Origin: Gerris lacustris
Taxonomy: Eukaryota; Arthropoda; Insecta; Hemiptera; Gerridae
Assembly: GCA_951217055.1 (NCBI GenBank)
Contig: OX578276.1
Span: 120,536,979 to 120,600,978 of the forward strand
Length of the DNA: 64,000 nucleotides
Direction of reading: 5' to 3'
Position numbers and translations under genes: made by a program. Of the stretch, positions 45,641 to 58,128 are shown piece by piece (within the stretch, counting starts at the first letter, position 1; each line of letters opens with the position of its first letter). Under the pieces are notes generated by a model. It saw only the letters and a list, made by a program, of their open reading frames with translations. It made no database searches and was not told where the DNA came from.

Positions 45641-46242
45641 AATAAATCTCCCCTCTCCGTCTTAATAATATATTTTAGTTTTTGCTATTTCGAGTCATCT
45701 AAAAGATGTTTCACCCCTATAAAGATATTTTTATCTTATCTGTTAGTGCCCTTCGATGATATGGCTAGCCGTCCTTCCTGCGTCTAACTTTCCAACTATA
45801 TTCTTTTTTATGACACTTTAAGTCTACACAAGACCACTGAATTTGCTATTTGAAATCTCGTCACCAGTGATTCTCTCACTTTTAGCGAAAAAATTCAAAC
45901 ACAAAGGTGGTTAAAACTACCATAAAGCAAGAGAGTCAAAGTGTAAAACAATCAAATTCTCTATTTCACATCCTTCTAATTATTTTAAATAGTCTAAGTC
46001 TAAGGATTCTTAGCCCCAAAACAGGGGAAAATAAAAATCAAATAACATAATCGCACTCTAAGTTGTTAAAGTCGTCAAATCTGGTGCTCGTAGCGACAGT
46101 GACACAGTTGTTATATTTATATATAGCAACTGTTATATGTAAATATAACAATTTAAAAGTTTTAATTTGTGATTTTTTCACAAGGTTAGAATGGTGCGGA
46201 GATGTGGGGAGGAGTGAGCGGTGAGATGGTGTGGGGTGGGAA

Positions 46243-46260
46243 GGGGGGGGGGGGGGGGGG
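46243..46260 (+). repeat. G18 homopolymer in a purine-rich stretch
   Basis: Eighteen G, preceded by about 50 bp of GGGGAGGAGTGAGCGG-type purine-rich sequence; may form unusual DNA structures. Confidence 0.9.
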
Positions 46261-46499
46261 AGGGGTGTTTAGGAGTTAGCAGATGGCACACATGTGATAT
46301 CAGATAAATTTCTTTAGATTGTCACTACCCTGTTTTTTATTATGTAAATGACTGACTAAATAACTATTATTTAGTTATTAATTATTAAGTTATATTATAA
46401 TTATGAAATTATTAAATTGCACTAAAGGGATGTTTAGTGCAAAGGGATGTGTGTGTGTTGTAGTTTGGGACAAAGGAATACCATACTTATGTTTTTATA

Positions 46500-46600
46500 A
46501 GGTGTGTAAAAGTCTAAAGAAGAAAATTCCGCACACCTTCTTCAGACTGTTACTCTCCTCTGTTTTTTTTATAAGGGGAGTAACAAATTAAAAAAGTGCC
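46500..46600. repeat. small GGGAGTAACA foldback repeat, copy 3
   Basis: AAAAGTCTAAAGAAGAAAAT with CACCTTCTTCAGACTGTTAC, then AAGGGGAGTAACAAATTAAA. Confidence 0.6.
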
Positions 46601-48467
46601 TAAAATTGTATAGGTATATAATAATTAAATTAAATCATATACAACTAAAAATATTATTAAACTTCTTAACCTCGAGATGACGAAGTTTTTTTTATCCTTA
46701 AAATCAAGATTTGAGTCGTGAGTTCAATCTAAAAGTAAGAAGTCTATTACATCATATAACTATTTGTCAATTATAAATCATAGTTACTCTCTTATTTACT
46801 ATTAGGGTGGTTTTTCTCTCTGTAAGAGGTCTATAAACGATGGTAGAGAAGAAAATATGTTGTTATAATAATGGGACCTATCTGCCAGCAGTCGAAGCAG
46901 GGGAATATGACGCCTTTTAATACAATAAAGATACTACCGATTATGCGTACATTTATCCCTTCACATAGTGCATTGGAACATTAATTAATTTTACATTGGA
47001 AATTAATTAATTTTACATTAGAACATTAATTAATTGTTCTAATGTGTATTTTTTAAGTCTAATTAAAATAATTTAAGTCTAATTCTATTGTGTAATATTA
47101 ACAGAGTACATAATTAAAAAGTTTTATAATATTTTTAGTTTTATTTTATTATTCTACACAATTATACCTGATTTTACATGAGTTCCATCTATGTAGCCCT
47201 CCACCCAACACTCAGCCCTCTCCTGAAAAACACTAGAGCAAGTAATTATGTACTCGTACATGAAAAAGTTTAGTATGAATTGTACCTGACAGATTATTTC
47301 TCTTAATCTCTAAGTCATAAAGTGCAGAATACTTTATTTCAATTTTTCAATTTAATATTTCATACAACCATGCACTTGGGAGTTTTTTGGTATTTTAAAT
47401 TTCAATTTTTATCATCTTCCATGTTTAGCGGCTATTTGTATTTAAATATGTATATTTTTTTACTTTATATCTTTAGGTGGAAGGTTTTTGAAAGTTCTTG
47501 TATCCCTTAAAAAATGTAAACTATGTCAACTTCGATAATATTCTGTTATACAAGGTAGCAAAAAACTTTTGTATTAATAAAAAACCCTTTCTTATTATAA
47601 TTCTTTTTATTAAAAGTTTAAATACATATTTTTTAAATAACAAAAGTAAGGCAAACGCTTGAATAAAGGAAAAAAGAGTATATCTTATGGTTCAAATCGC
47701 CTATTGTTCAAAATAAGTTTAATAAATAATTAAATAAATAAATTTGAAGGGTTAAATGTTTGCTTCGTTACAATTTCTGTATATATAATATAATAAGATC
47801 AAATCTCTTTTAATCTTATCTTTGATATTGAGATTTTAAAAAATAATGTAATAACATTTTTAAATTAATTTAATTTAAAATTTAAAAAATCGTCAACAAG
47901 TGAAAAAGATTTCTTATGTTTAACAAAGAACTTCAACAATATTTTTATTAAATGAAGTCTTCATAAAGAAACAATAACTGTTTTAAAATCGTGCTACTAA
48001 TAAACTATTTATTACTAATACACGAGGAACACTCGTTGTAGTTGGAATTATTCTCTAAGATTATTTATGAAGAAAGTAGATTATTTTTTATTCAATTTTA
48101 TTTTACAATTTTTGTTTTATCAGAAATATAATACATACTTCTTAACTTTGTAGAGAATAATTTAACAAAAATAAGTTTTACATACTATTGGTTGCACTAG
48201 TAGATTGTTGGTCACTCGCTTAACACCATTGTCGTTACCGTTCAAATGCCAATGAGTTGGTTTCACCATTGTGAAACCATCATCATTATGATTACATCGA
48301 GTGGTTGTTTCAACCTAATGTTGCGTTATCAGGACATAAATAAATATCGGTTAAAAAAATCAAATTAACCAATAATCCAGAATTCAAAAAAGTAACATAA
48401 TTTGTAATAAAACTTTTACATTTAAGGTAGAAAGTTCCCTTAAATTGTCTATAGACTTTATTAACTA
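46601..48467. other. no feature seen
   Basis: AT-rich sequence with no gene. A local ATTAATTAATTTTACATT duplication lies near 46980-47035. Confidence 0.45.
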
Positions 48468-48711
48468 AACTGCCCGTCAAAATTATCGCATCACCTTTAC
48501 ATTTTATGTTCACTCAAAAGTCGTTCAATTAAGATCTTTTTATTATTTCACACAGATAATCTTTGTGGCTATTGGAAATACAACTTTATTAAACATATAA
48601 ATCCTTTAACTCATAAACATTTAATTATATCAAAAAACATGAACAATAGGTTTTACATTTTTACTAAATTGTATGTAATTGTAGGAAAAAAAGAAAATAC
48701 ACCATTTTTTT

Positions 48712-49315
48712 TTGCTTCCGAGCTTACCGAAGGTAACGGAAGCTATGTGATCGTTCTGAAGAACGAAACAATTTTAGGTCTCCGATTTCAAAAATTCCAA
48801 GACAGAAATCCGTTTCAGACATCAGGGATCATTTTCGGTTCCGTGTCGGTCTGTCGGTCTGTCGCTCAATATTTGCGAACCAACAAATCTTAAAAACTAC
48901 ACGTCCAATTTTAATGAAATTTGGGTGGTAGGTCATAATTAGCCCATTGTTGGTCCCATATAAGTTTCAACCTTCTACGCCTATTTTTGCTCTTCCACAT
49001 GCGCACAAACATAAATTTATTTACACATATAGCTTCAAAAGTACTTATTCGATTTGAATGAAACTTTTATAGTTTATCGAAAGTTACCAGCAGATAGCCC
49101 CAGATTAATATGAACCGTCTGCGCTCTTTAACTTTTGCTAAATTGATACTTTAATTCGTGTAAAAACTCCAAACAATTTTGACAGATTGAAAAAGAAAAC
49201 GGGGGAAACAATTAAACCAATTTGACAATAATGGCTTGTAAAAGCATGAAATCAATAAAGTACGTAAATAGGATGCGAGGAAGCTATTTGCCACACCAAT
49301 TGGCAGTCTATTTTT
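48712..49315 (+). repeat. ~600-bp family, complete reference copy
   Basis: Begins GCTTCCGAGCTTACCGAAGG and ends CACCAATTGGCAGTCTATTT. The order is: GACAGAAATCCGTTTCAGAC, CGGTCTGTCGGTCTGTCGCT, TTTTAATGAAATTTGGGTGG, GCCCATTGTTGGTCCCATAT, ATTTATTTACACATATAG, GTCTGCGCTCTTTAACTTTT, GGATGCGAGGAAGCTA. No frame is conserved between copies, so it is non-coding. It is nested in the Tc1 element. Confidence 0.8.
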
Positions 49316-49331
49316 AATTTTAATTTTTTTT

Positions 49332-50172
49332 TTAGTACCTGGTGTTACTTCCTCTAGCACGTAGGAGGGCTTCTACCCTTCTATCCATACCCCTTATCAA
49401 AGTTTGAATGTCTTCCTGGAGGATATTTTCCCATTCCTCCTTTGTAGCAGTTTTCAGCTGTTAGAGGTTATCTGGTGGTGGATCTCGGGCTCGAATCCTT
49501 CTTTTTAGCTTGTTCCAGACATGCTCAATAGGGTTCATGTCCGGGCTCCTTGGTGGCCAATCCATGGTAGTAATCCCAACCTGGTGAAGGTAGTCAGAGA
49601 CGACGATGCCAGTGAGTAGTCTAGCATTATCATGCATGAAAATGAAATTGGGGCCGATGAACGGAGCGAATGGTACAACATGCTCCTCTAGAATGTCTGT
49701 CACGTATCTTTGAGCATTTAAAGTTGACCTAGGTACGTAGACTAATTCCGTACGGGCGTCGTAAAAAAATGCTCCACAAAACATTAGAGCCCCCTCCGAA
49801 AGGTTTCCTATATGACATACAGGCATCAGTGAATCTCTCCCCTCCCCTTTTCCAAACACGTTGTCGTCCATCCGGAGAATGTAGACTTACTCTGGTCTCA
49901 TCTGAAAAAAGAACACGCTGCCAGTCCTCCAAACTCCATTCCACGTGTTCCTGAGCGAAATGAAGTCGGGCTTACCGGTGCTCCCTGGTGAGTAGGGGAC
50001 CAGTAGCTGGTCTATTAGTAGCCAGGCTAGATTCACGAAGGCGGCGACTGACAGTTAAATGTGAAATGTGAACATTTAGTCGCCTTCCAACGTCCCTTTG
50101 AGAAAATCCTTCCTCAACCAACACTCGCGCTTTAATCGGCTCCTCCATAGTTAAATTACGAGGCCTATTCAT
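49332..50172 (-). pseudogene. Tc1 transposase (DD34E), inactivated
   Basis: ATG at 50172 opens MNRPRNLTMEEPIKARVL with a first HTH (EEGFSQRDVGRRLNVHIS). It jumps at once to HLTVSRRLRE..NRPATG of the second HTH, so roughly 70 residues between the two HTH motifs are missing relative to the family. In-frame stops follow LTREHR and PPPDNL, and a frameshift lies near 49783 at GGGSNVLW/CGAFF. The triad is still readable: FSDETR, MHDNAR, then PIEHVW with 34 residues between the second Asp and the Glu. The C-terminus ends RARGSNTRY at 49332. No functional protein is possible. Confidence 0.9.
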
Positions 50173-50559
50173 GTTGACGCATAGAAACTACTTTATCACA
50201 GAATAAATAAGTGAGAGCTCTCTTTCAATCAGTTGTAAATAACATTGAAAAATGTTAGATGAAAGGACAAAGGTGACACAGGTAAGAGCCGAGAAACTTG
50301 CGAAACGTACTTTGATCCACTATATCTGTATTCACAGCAGCAAGATGGGTTTTTTTTTTTTCTTCGAGCAGTAAAGTAACCTTTGGTTACATACTGAAAA
50401 AACACTATACAATTGAAAATAGTCGATGAAAACATAAAAATATATAAAGGTGGTGCGTTAATTTTGACGGGGAGTGTATTATGGATAATAGTTACGTATG
50501 GTTTAAATCCAATTTTTATTGTGATAAAGATATGTTAATAAAAAACAGTTTCTGCTCAT

Positions 50560-50870
50560 GCGAAAGAGAAAGCAATATACGCAGATGGTTGAAAATAATA
50601 TGGGACCATCATTAGGCATTTATTATTATTATTTTTTTTAAATTAGCCAATATTCAACTAATAAAAAATACTCAGGTTAATTTTTATGATCTACAATTAA
50701 AATTAATTTTAATCGGATACTGGTTTTTAAGATAAAGTTCGTAAAAATGAGACCAAAAATATTCTCTAATGTGTGAAACGGATTTCTGTTTTGTGATTGT
50801 TTAAATTGAAAACATAAAAAAATATCGTTAACCTTCTGTAAACTCGGAAAAAAAAAAAAAAAAAAAAATT
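50560..50870 (-). repeat. ~600-bp family, degraded minus copy
   Basis: GCAGATGGTTGAAAATAATA, TGAAACGGATTTCTG and TTCTGTAAACTCGGAA are complements of family segments. Confidence 0.55.
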
Positions 50871-50899
50871 CCGAGAATAATATAAATTCAAAAGAAGAA

Positions 50900-52061
50900 G
50901 CTTTACTTATACCATTTCCTTCCGCCATCATATTCTGTGGTTGTAAGTTTTAATTATAATATGAAGCTATTTTGTATAATGTAGTTATATATGCAAAAAA
51001 AGGTGTACATTTACTGCACTAAGCCTTACCTAAATTTTCTTGTAATTCATAAAATTTGCATATACATTTTTTGTTGTTGCATAATTAGTGGTTTTAGGGC
51101 CTGTTCTAATGATTTCCGAATGCAACATTTTGCTTCGTTATCTCTAAAACCCTTTAAGTTAACTCGAGTCGAAAGTTTTAGGTAGTTATGTAAAACAAAC
51201 CTTCATATTACCCATATTATAGCAAACATCATTCTGTCTCCCTCCATTTACATTTTTGTCTGCTGGACACTATACATATTAGAAATATTCATAAAGACAT
51301 TACTTACTTTACAATCCCTCTAATTGTAGACACATTATGATTCTGTATACATTTTTTTTTGTCATAATGGATTTTTAAACAATACTAATAATTTTCTTTA
51401 CAAAGAAACTCATATAAAACACTAAAATCAATATTGAACAATTAGACACCTATCACAAAACTTTATTTTATTTTATTTGTAATTACAAATGGAACTGCTA
51501 TGGTTAATATTAGAAAATCTTAAAAACATGTTATAGTATATATATTTTAGTATATATTTGTGCTCTTGAAAACATAGATTATGGAAGCCGTAAGTAATTT
51601 TGAGCTATTTTAGAGATAATATAAAATAAATATAAATGAAGCATATAAAATGTTCAAACGGGGTGACCAGTTAATTGGTCAAACATCGTACGTAGATGTA
51701 AGTGAGGGAGTGAAGAATATATTAAAAGTAGATAGACTATATTCTACGTATAAAAGGATGATCTGATAAGATTTACTGATTCTTAGAAAAATGTACTCCA
51801 AAACATAGTTTTAATTTTTTTTTGTGGTTAGTGCAACTGAGTGGTACCACACACAATTCCCTAATTATAATGATTCTTGATAATTTTCCACATTGTAGAA
51901 TAAACGCGTATTTTATTTTATCATTATTTCACACTATGTAATTTCCCGAAAGGTTAGGAAATGTTTCACGGTAATGATCTTATGGAATTATTGCGTGGAA
52001 TAACTGATCTCCTTATTAATCAAATCTATTTATTAATAATTTTATAACCACTTAATGTCGT
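50900..52061. other. no feature seen
   Basis: AT-rich; no gene or repeat recognised. Confidence 0.45.
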
Positions 52062-52159
52062 GCTGAACGGGAAATTAAGATAAGGAGGAAATAAATATTA
52101 TAAACCTCCAGCTGAACGGGAAATTAAGATAAGGAGGAAATAAATATTATAAACCTCCA
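52062..52159 (+). repeat. perfect 49-bp tandem duplication
   Basis: Two identical units starting GCTGAACGGGAAATTAAGAT and ending AACCTCCA, directly adjacent. Confidence 0.95.
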
Positions 52160-52559
52160 ATTCTATAAGTATTATGGTAATGAACCATATTTACGTAGAT
52201 TTAAAAGATATATAATTTAGGATGTCATACTGTAATTTTACTGTAATTTAGAATAAGTCATGTAGCTAAGGCGTTGCTGTCGATCCCTAAATATGATAAC
52301 TGTACATAGCTCTGTACAGTTTTGAAATTTCTTTTAAATGATATGTAGGAACTCTAAAATAACCATTTAGGGTTCTAAATAGCGCTTTAATCAACTCCCG
52401 AGCACTAATTCCAATGGAGATACTAATTAATTCTCAAGTGCGCAAAATGTTATTATTAAAAAAATATTAATTATTAGTAAAATAAATTATAGTTATTTAA
52501 GACTGTAGACTAATTATTCATGCAACATAATTAGAAGAAGGATATTTAAATTAATATGA

Positions 52560-52775
52560 CACGATCAAGCCACAGGCGTTCACATTGTGTTGACGGACTG
52601 ACTTACTGACATGAAACAAAACATTATCCCTGACACCTATCTATCTTAAACGCCATTTGGTTGGAATAAGTTTAAATTTGGATAAAAAAAATATCAGAAT
52701 GATCACAGTGCATTCGTTCCCATTTGTTAGATCGGACGCAAAACAAAATTCATAAATGTAAAATCTAAATTCATA
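52560..52775 (+). repeat. ~210-bp direct repeat, left
   Basis: GACGGACTGACTTACTGACA, TTTAAATTTGGATAAAAAAA, ATCACAGTGCATTCGTTCCC and AAATTCATAAATGTAAAATC recur at 54220-54425 in the same orientation. Confidence 0.75.
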
Positions 52776-53348
52776 AACAATAAGTTTATGAACACCTTCT
52801 TATATTATATAATGATTGCAGTGAAGATGGTTTTTTTAAGTGTAAGAAAAAACGACGATTTAAAAATGTTGTTTAGGTGATATGTTTCGACCCTGACTAA
52901 GGTTATCTTCATTCTTTATTAATTAAAACAACCAACAATATTGTCAATTTCTCATATCCACTAGAACATAATTACATATTGTTTTTATCCCTTAATTACA
53001 GTCATCTAAATATACTTTAAAATAATCAGTTCAACTCACTTATGAAGTCCTTATTCTTTCTCTCTGTCTCTGGGAGAGCGTCATAAATGGATCGTTATTT
53101 AAAATGTTTAAAAAAACATATATGGTCAACTAACCCCACCAAATATCTACATACTCATTATTGGAAATTATCTAAAATAGCTAACAAATTAGCCAACAAT
53201 TATATCTAATGGTAATGGTAACAAAATAAAAATGAATATAATAACAATCAACAATAAATAAACGTCAAGTGTCTTAATAAATCTATTCTTTATTAAAATT
53301 ACTTAATAATTTAGTGCTCATTATTTGTAAAATCAATGCTAAATAAAC

Positions 53349-54077
53349 AGGTCAAGTGTGTCAGCACACAGCGAGGGTCCGTAGGCCACACTGTACAGTG
53401 GTTAACTGTAAAGTGTAAAAACAGTGTTTTTTTAAAATGCTAAAAAGCTTAATTTGAACTATCCTAAGGGTCTGATATTGTCAAAACGCACTCTGATAAA
53501 TTATTTTTTTGCCACTGAACTGGACTACAACCATATAAATACATCGAAAAGAACATAATTATAAATAAACGTATTTTTCCAATAAAAAATAAAATATTTT
53601 TTTTTTTTGAAATTTTCAAAAAGTGCTATCTTTACTTTGTGCTTTAGTGCTTCTTTGGTCGAAGAATATTCAGGAATTTTTTTAGATTTTTTGCACTTCA
53701 CATAAGCGAGATAGAGGAGGGGGACACGTTTCACACCCACTTCAAACTTGCCTACGCTCGCCCTATCAAAGTTATAACCAAAGAATTATATATTTTTGTA
53801 ATCAGCTCGACGTACCCTTTCATATGATACCCCTCACGGTGTCGAAAAAAAAATAAAAAAATTTAACCCTTAAGTTTTTTTACCCTAATGTTTTTGAAAA
53901 ATATCTTTTTTAAGTCGCTATATTTTTAAAATATGTGGGTAGGTACAAGACACATACATGCCAAATTTCAAAGTGATCAGACGAAATGTGTAGCCGTGAG
54001 AGCAGGCGACCAGACGGACGGACAGACACACGCAGGAAAATATAAGGGTCCTTGGTTTTGCCTACGGACCCTAAAAA
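53349..54077 (-). mobile_element. GGGTCCGTAGGC element, copy 2 (inverted)
   Basis: AGGGTCCGTAGGCC at 53374 and TTTTGCCTACGGACCCT to 54072. The hairpin end here is AACAGGTCAAGTGTGTCAGC. Same interior blocks as 21205-21935 on the other strand. It lies between the two ~210-bp direct repeats. Confidence 0.75.
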
Positions 54078-54219
54078 TGATTTATTATTAATTATTTTTT
54101 GAAATCAATATTCGTGTATATGTATAAAAGTTATAACATTTAAGTGAGATCATTCATCTCATAAACTGAGTCATTTAAACATATAAATGACAGTATAATT
54201 AATATTTTAATATATATTA

Positions 54220-54425
54220 ATCGGGACTGACGGATTGCCGGACCGACTTACTGACAGGAAACGAAAAATTCTCCCTAATATCTATCTATCTTAACATGGT
54301 TGAAGAATGTTTAAATTTGGATAAAAAAATATATATATATCAGAATAATCACAGTGCATTCATTCCCTTCAGTTAGCTCAGACGCAAAATAAAATTCATA
54401 AATGTAAAATCTTAAAAACTGAACA
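54220..54425 (+). repeat. ~210-bp direct repeat, right
   Basis: Second copy of 52560-52775, with a short (TA)n insertion after GGATAAAAAAA. Confidence 0.75.
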
Positions 54426-54799
54426 TTTTATTTAAATTGTAACATTTTTAAAAAAGTCTATAAGAAAAATGAATGTTTTAAGGTGACTGGAATAGTAGGA
54501 CGGGGAAATTAAACTTTCTACAGGTTGCTTTGATTTATTACTGTGTAGCACACTATGAATTCAGGTTTTTTACTCTATTTAATTTAATCATACCCAATTT
54601 TAATATAATCATACCCTCAATTCAAAGAATTCAGAAATATAATGCAGTATGTTGATTAAATTCAAACTTATGAATTGAAATATGTTGTTTATTATGACTG
54701 TCGTGTGTAATACTATATAGTCCTGAGAGAACTATTCACTTAAGTTTATACATACGTGTTTTTGTTCGTTTTTCACCCATATTAAATATTATATTAAAA

Positions 54800-54990
54800 T
54801 TCAATTTTAAGTTTTTGGTAGTTTTCATACTACGGAAAGTTTAAATTTTAATTTAAATCAAATTATAATTATTATTTACTACGGGAAACAGACAGTGAAA
54901 AATACACTCCCAATTTTCAAATCCCGGCGCGGGAGTGTATTTTTCACTGTCTGTTTCCCGTAGTAAATAATAATTATAATTTGATTTAAA
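54800..54990. repeat. SINE, head-to-head inverted copy 3
   Basis: A minus-strand tail and body (TTTAAGTTTTTGGTAGTTTT to GTGAAAAATACACTCCC, 54800-54910) meets a plus-strand copy starting CAAATCCCGGCGCGGGAGTG (from 54917). Most of the tRNA head is lost at the junction; only the B-box end remains. Confidence 0.7.
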
Positions 54991-55312
54991 TTATTATATT
55001 AAAAGTTAAATTTAAGTTATTATGTTGCTTTCGTTATGAAGTGTTATCAATTCGTACTATTTTTTTTATTTTCCTGTATAATTTAATAGGGTAGACATTT
55101 TTAGCTGGTAAATTGAACTATAATGGTATATTGTGAAATTAAAAGTGAAAATATATTAATAAAAAAATTTTATTGTGAAGTATTTTGGGTTCATGGGATA
55201 ATTTTGTCTGAGTTTATCGGGTTTATTTATTTATCATTTTTTTCGTCAAACATAAAATGTGGGGTTTTATGGGCAACAAAGTTTTAAAAGAAACTTAGTA
55301 AGATTGGATTCA

Positions 55313-55430
55313 TAATTTTGTTAATTCTCATCAAATTTATATAGTTTAATCAATTTTAACACCAAATGGATTCATAATTTTGTTAATTTTTCATCAAAAT
55401 TCTATTTTTTAATCAATTTTAACACCAAAA
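55313..55430 (+). repeat. two tandem ~60-bp units
   Basis: GGATTCATAATTTTGTTAAT through CAATTTTAACACCAAA twice, with small differences. Confidence 0.85.
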
Positions 55431-55689
55431 ACCCGAGTAAATTTAAAGGCAATACATTAATAAACTCTTTATATTTAAACCAATGAGGCAACTACTTAGT
55501 TAAAAAACTCAATTAGTTTTAAACTACTCTTTGCTGTTTTAATTAACTTTCTTTTTAACTTCTTGTATTAGAAAAAGCTAAATGGATATAATTTTCCTTA
55601 GGTTATCGTCTCATTCAAGAAGCATTACTATCGGAAAAATATGTACAAAATTAAAAATAGATACCAAACAGAAAGTCAAACAGACCTAA

Positions 55690-56700
55690 TAAATATTCAT
55701 CATGCGCAATTCGCAAAAATTTTGTAAACTCAAAAATTTATATTTTTTTTTATTTTTGAGTGGAGTATCAAATGAAAGCTGCTGAAGAGTAGGACGCAAA
55801 TATATATAAGCTGTTGTAAATTTTGCATTCCTTATTGGGTAAAAAAAATCAAAATATACCCAAAAAAAATTCCCCCCCCCAACCACTATACTTTGGCTGG
55901 TCCTAAAATTTCGAAATAATTCATGCTAATGCCTTATTGTGGGGCGATGAAAATTCCGGAAGTTCGTCCCAAATTTTAAAAAATTGCTAATTTCGGGCGC
56001 GAAAATTTGAAGTGCGCCAAAAATTTTATTTTTTTTAAATTTTGAGTTGGGTATCAAATGAAAGCTGCTGAAGAGTAGGACGCAAAGATATATATACATT
56101 TTCAAATTTTGCATTCCTTATTGGGGAAAAAAATCAAAATATACCTAAAAAAAATTCCCCCCCCCCCCAACCACTATACTTCGGCTGGTCCTAAAATTTC
56201 GAAATAATTCATGCTAATGCCTTATTGTGGGGCGATGAAAATTCCGGAAATTCATCCCAAATTTTAAAAAATTGCCAATTTTGGGCGCGAAAATTTGAAG
56301 TGCGCCAAAAATTTTATTTTTTTAAAATTTTAAGTTGGGTATCATATGAAAGCTGGTGAAGAGTAGGATTCAAATATATATTTGCTTTTTTAAATTTTTC
56401 ATTCTTTATTAATTTTATAAGTCAAAATATACCCCCAAAAATGTCCCCCCTCCCCAACCACTATATAACGGGTGGTCCTAAAATTTCGAAATAATTCATG
56501 GTTATACCTTATGGTGAAGCGATGGAAATGGTCCAAAAAAATGAATTTTTCTAGTCGTTATTACCGACGAAAAACATTGTGACCCCCTGGGGGATCGAAC
56601 CCGGACCCTTGAGATCGAAGAATAAAATCATAATTACATTACGGGCATGCTTAATCTTCTACAAAACCCTAAAAAGTACTTGGACGCAAGTACTTCCCTG
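55690..56700 (-). repeat. composite tandem-unit repeat, copy C
   Basis: Three ~290-bp units, each with AATGAAAGCTGCTGAAGAGT (or its variant), a TA tract, a C-run, AACCACTATA, CCTAAAATTTCGAAATAATT and GGGCGATG. Then comes GGGGGATCGAACCCGGACCC (complement of the B-box T arm) and AATCATAATTACAT. It is the inverted counterpart of 5165-6215. Confidence 0.75.
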
Positions 56701-56719
56701 TGATTTTATATATATTATA

Positions 56720-57583
56720 CAGGGTGATCCAAAAGTTCGGAAACGGCTTAATATCTCCGGTTATAATTGTTATATTAAGTTCCGGTTTGCGGGTATCATT
56801 ATAATTTATAAAAATCTACTGTTTTGGTGGGTAATATTTTTTTCCGCCATATTGGTTGCCTCCATATTGGATTCAACTTTGAAATTTTAAATTGGAACAC
56901 AAATAAAGTGATATATTTTTCGAAAGGTCTTAAAATATGAAAACATTTGCCGCAACCCCGAGCTTTCTATCTACTCCCGTTCCAAAATGGCGGACACTGA
57001 CAGTTTAAATATATACTCTTTTTTTAAATTTTTAAATAGTTTTGTTAGATGCAAATAATGTTTCAACTCAGACTATAAACTATAATTTCGGTCTCAGAAC
57101 CCTAGACACATGAATATAATATTAAATATTTATTGTATTAAGTTCGCTTCAATGATAAACCTACGTGATGCTAAGTTAATTCATATTGTTTAAAATGTGT
57201 TCAACAGGTGGTTGTTTACTTCTTTTTTTTAATTTTTAGCAGAATCAGATTTATTTTCATCAATATCTCGGAAACCATGACATGATAACTATCTATGTTA
57301 TCTGGGATCTGGGGCTGAGATTATATGACAAAGTTATTCTGAGTTGTAACGGACAAATTTTTTACATCTAACTAAAAAAAAGAGTAAATATTTAATATTT
57401 GAGTGTCCACCATTTTGGACTGGGAGTAGATTGAAAGCTCGGGTTTGCGGCAAATTTTTCTTTTTTTTTAAGACCTTTCCAAAAATGTATCACTTTATGG
57501 GTGTTCCAATTTAAAATTTCAAAGTTGAATCCAATATAGCGGCAACCAATATCGCGTAAAGAATAATTACCCACCAAAAAAGT

Positions 57584-57623
<40 letters not shown>

Positions 57624-57707
57624 ATGATAAAAATACCCGTATACCGGAAATTAATATCTCTATTAACATGATATATTAAGCCGTTTTCAAACTTTTGGAT
57701 CACCCTG
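56720..57707. mobile_element. mariner-like foldback element
   Basis: CAGGGTGATCCAAAAGTTCG at left and its complement ending CACCCTG at 57707, with TA on both sides. The inverted arms run about 300 bp inward (CCAAAATGGCGGACACTGAC versus TGTCCACCATTTTGGACTGG). The right arm has a 34-T run (57586-57619). The ~340-bp centre has no coding region. Confidence 0.8.
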
Positions 57708-57930
57708 TATAGATGAGTACGTTCCATCTCATTTAGTTACAAATTAGTTACGAAACATTATTAAGACTTATAAAAATGACTAAGATGTTTGTGCAAACAT
57801 ACGACATAATAAACTCGTATATGCTTTTGATTAAAACTGTTAATAGTATTTTGCAAATGTACTCAATTGACGTGTCACCAATCATGTACGTTTGCAACAT
57901 TACTACATTGTAAGCCAATTTTATCAGTTT
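57708..57930. other. spacer before gypsy element
   Basis: No feature recognised. It ends with ATAA, the left copy of the gypsy target duplication (57931-57934). Confidence 0.5.
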
Positions 57931-57934
57931 ATAA

Positions 57935-58128
57935 TTATTGTATATTTAACTCATTAATTAATATCACTAATAATACATAAAGATTACAAATTACATTAGC
58001 AGGAACTCACATTATGTATATTGACAATTATTCTAACCGTAGAACAAATCAAATCAAAACATTGACAGGATTGCCAGTAGCAACAACAAATAACCTAGAA
58101 TAATAATATAAATAATAAATATACATCA
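57935..58128 (-). repeat. gypsy 3' LTR
   Basis: On the minus strand it starts TGATGTATATTTATTATT and ends ATATACAATAA. The only visible difference from the other LTR is CTCACATT versus CTCAAATT. Confidence 0.93.

Larger units (their letters stand above)
48468..50476 (-). mobile_element. Tc1-type transposon, decayed, with nested repeat
   Basis: Left end CCCGTCAAAATTATCGCATC (48472 on) and right end, complement of CACTCCCCGTCAAAATTAAC (to 50476), match at about 29 of 34 positions. TA flanks both sides (48466-48467, 50477-50478). The transposase relic is on the minus strand. A complete copy of the ~600-bp family sits inside, right after the transposase stop. Confidence 0.75.

Noticed and set aside
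52870..52925. Third hammerhead
   Set aside because: GGTCGAAAC and a weak stem are present, but the core reads ATGAAGA without the invariant C and has no stem III partner.
56579..56890. 103-codon frame
   Set aside because: It crosses the B-box repeat and the foldback arm; there is no conserved motif.
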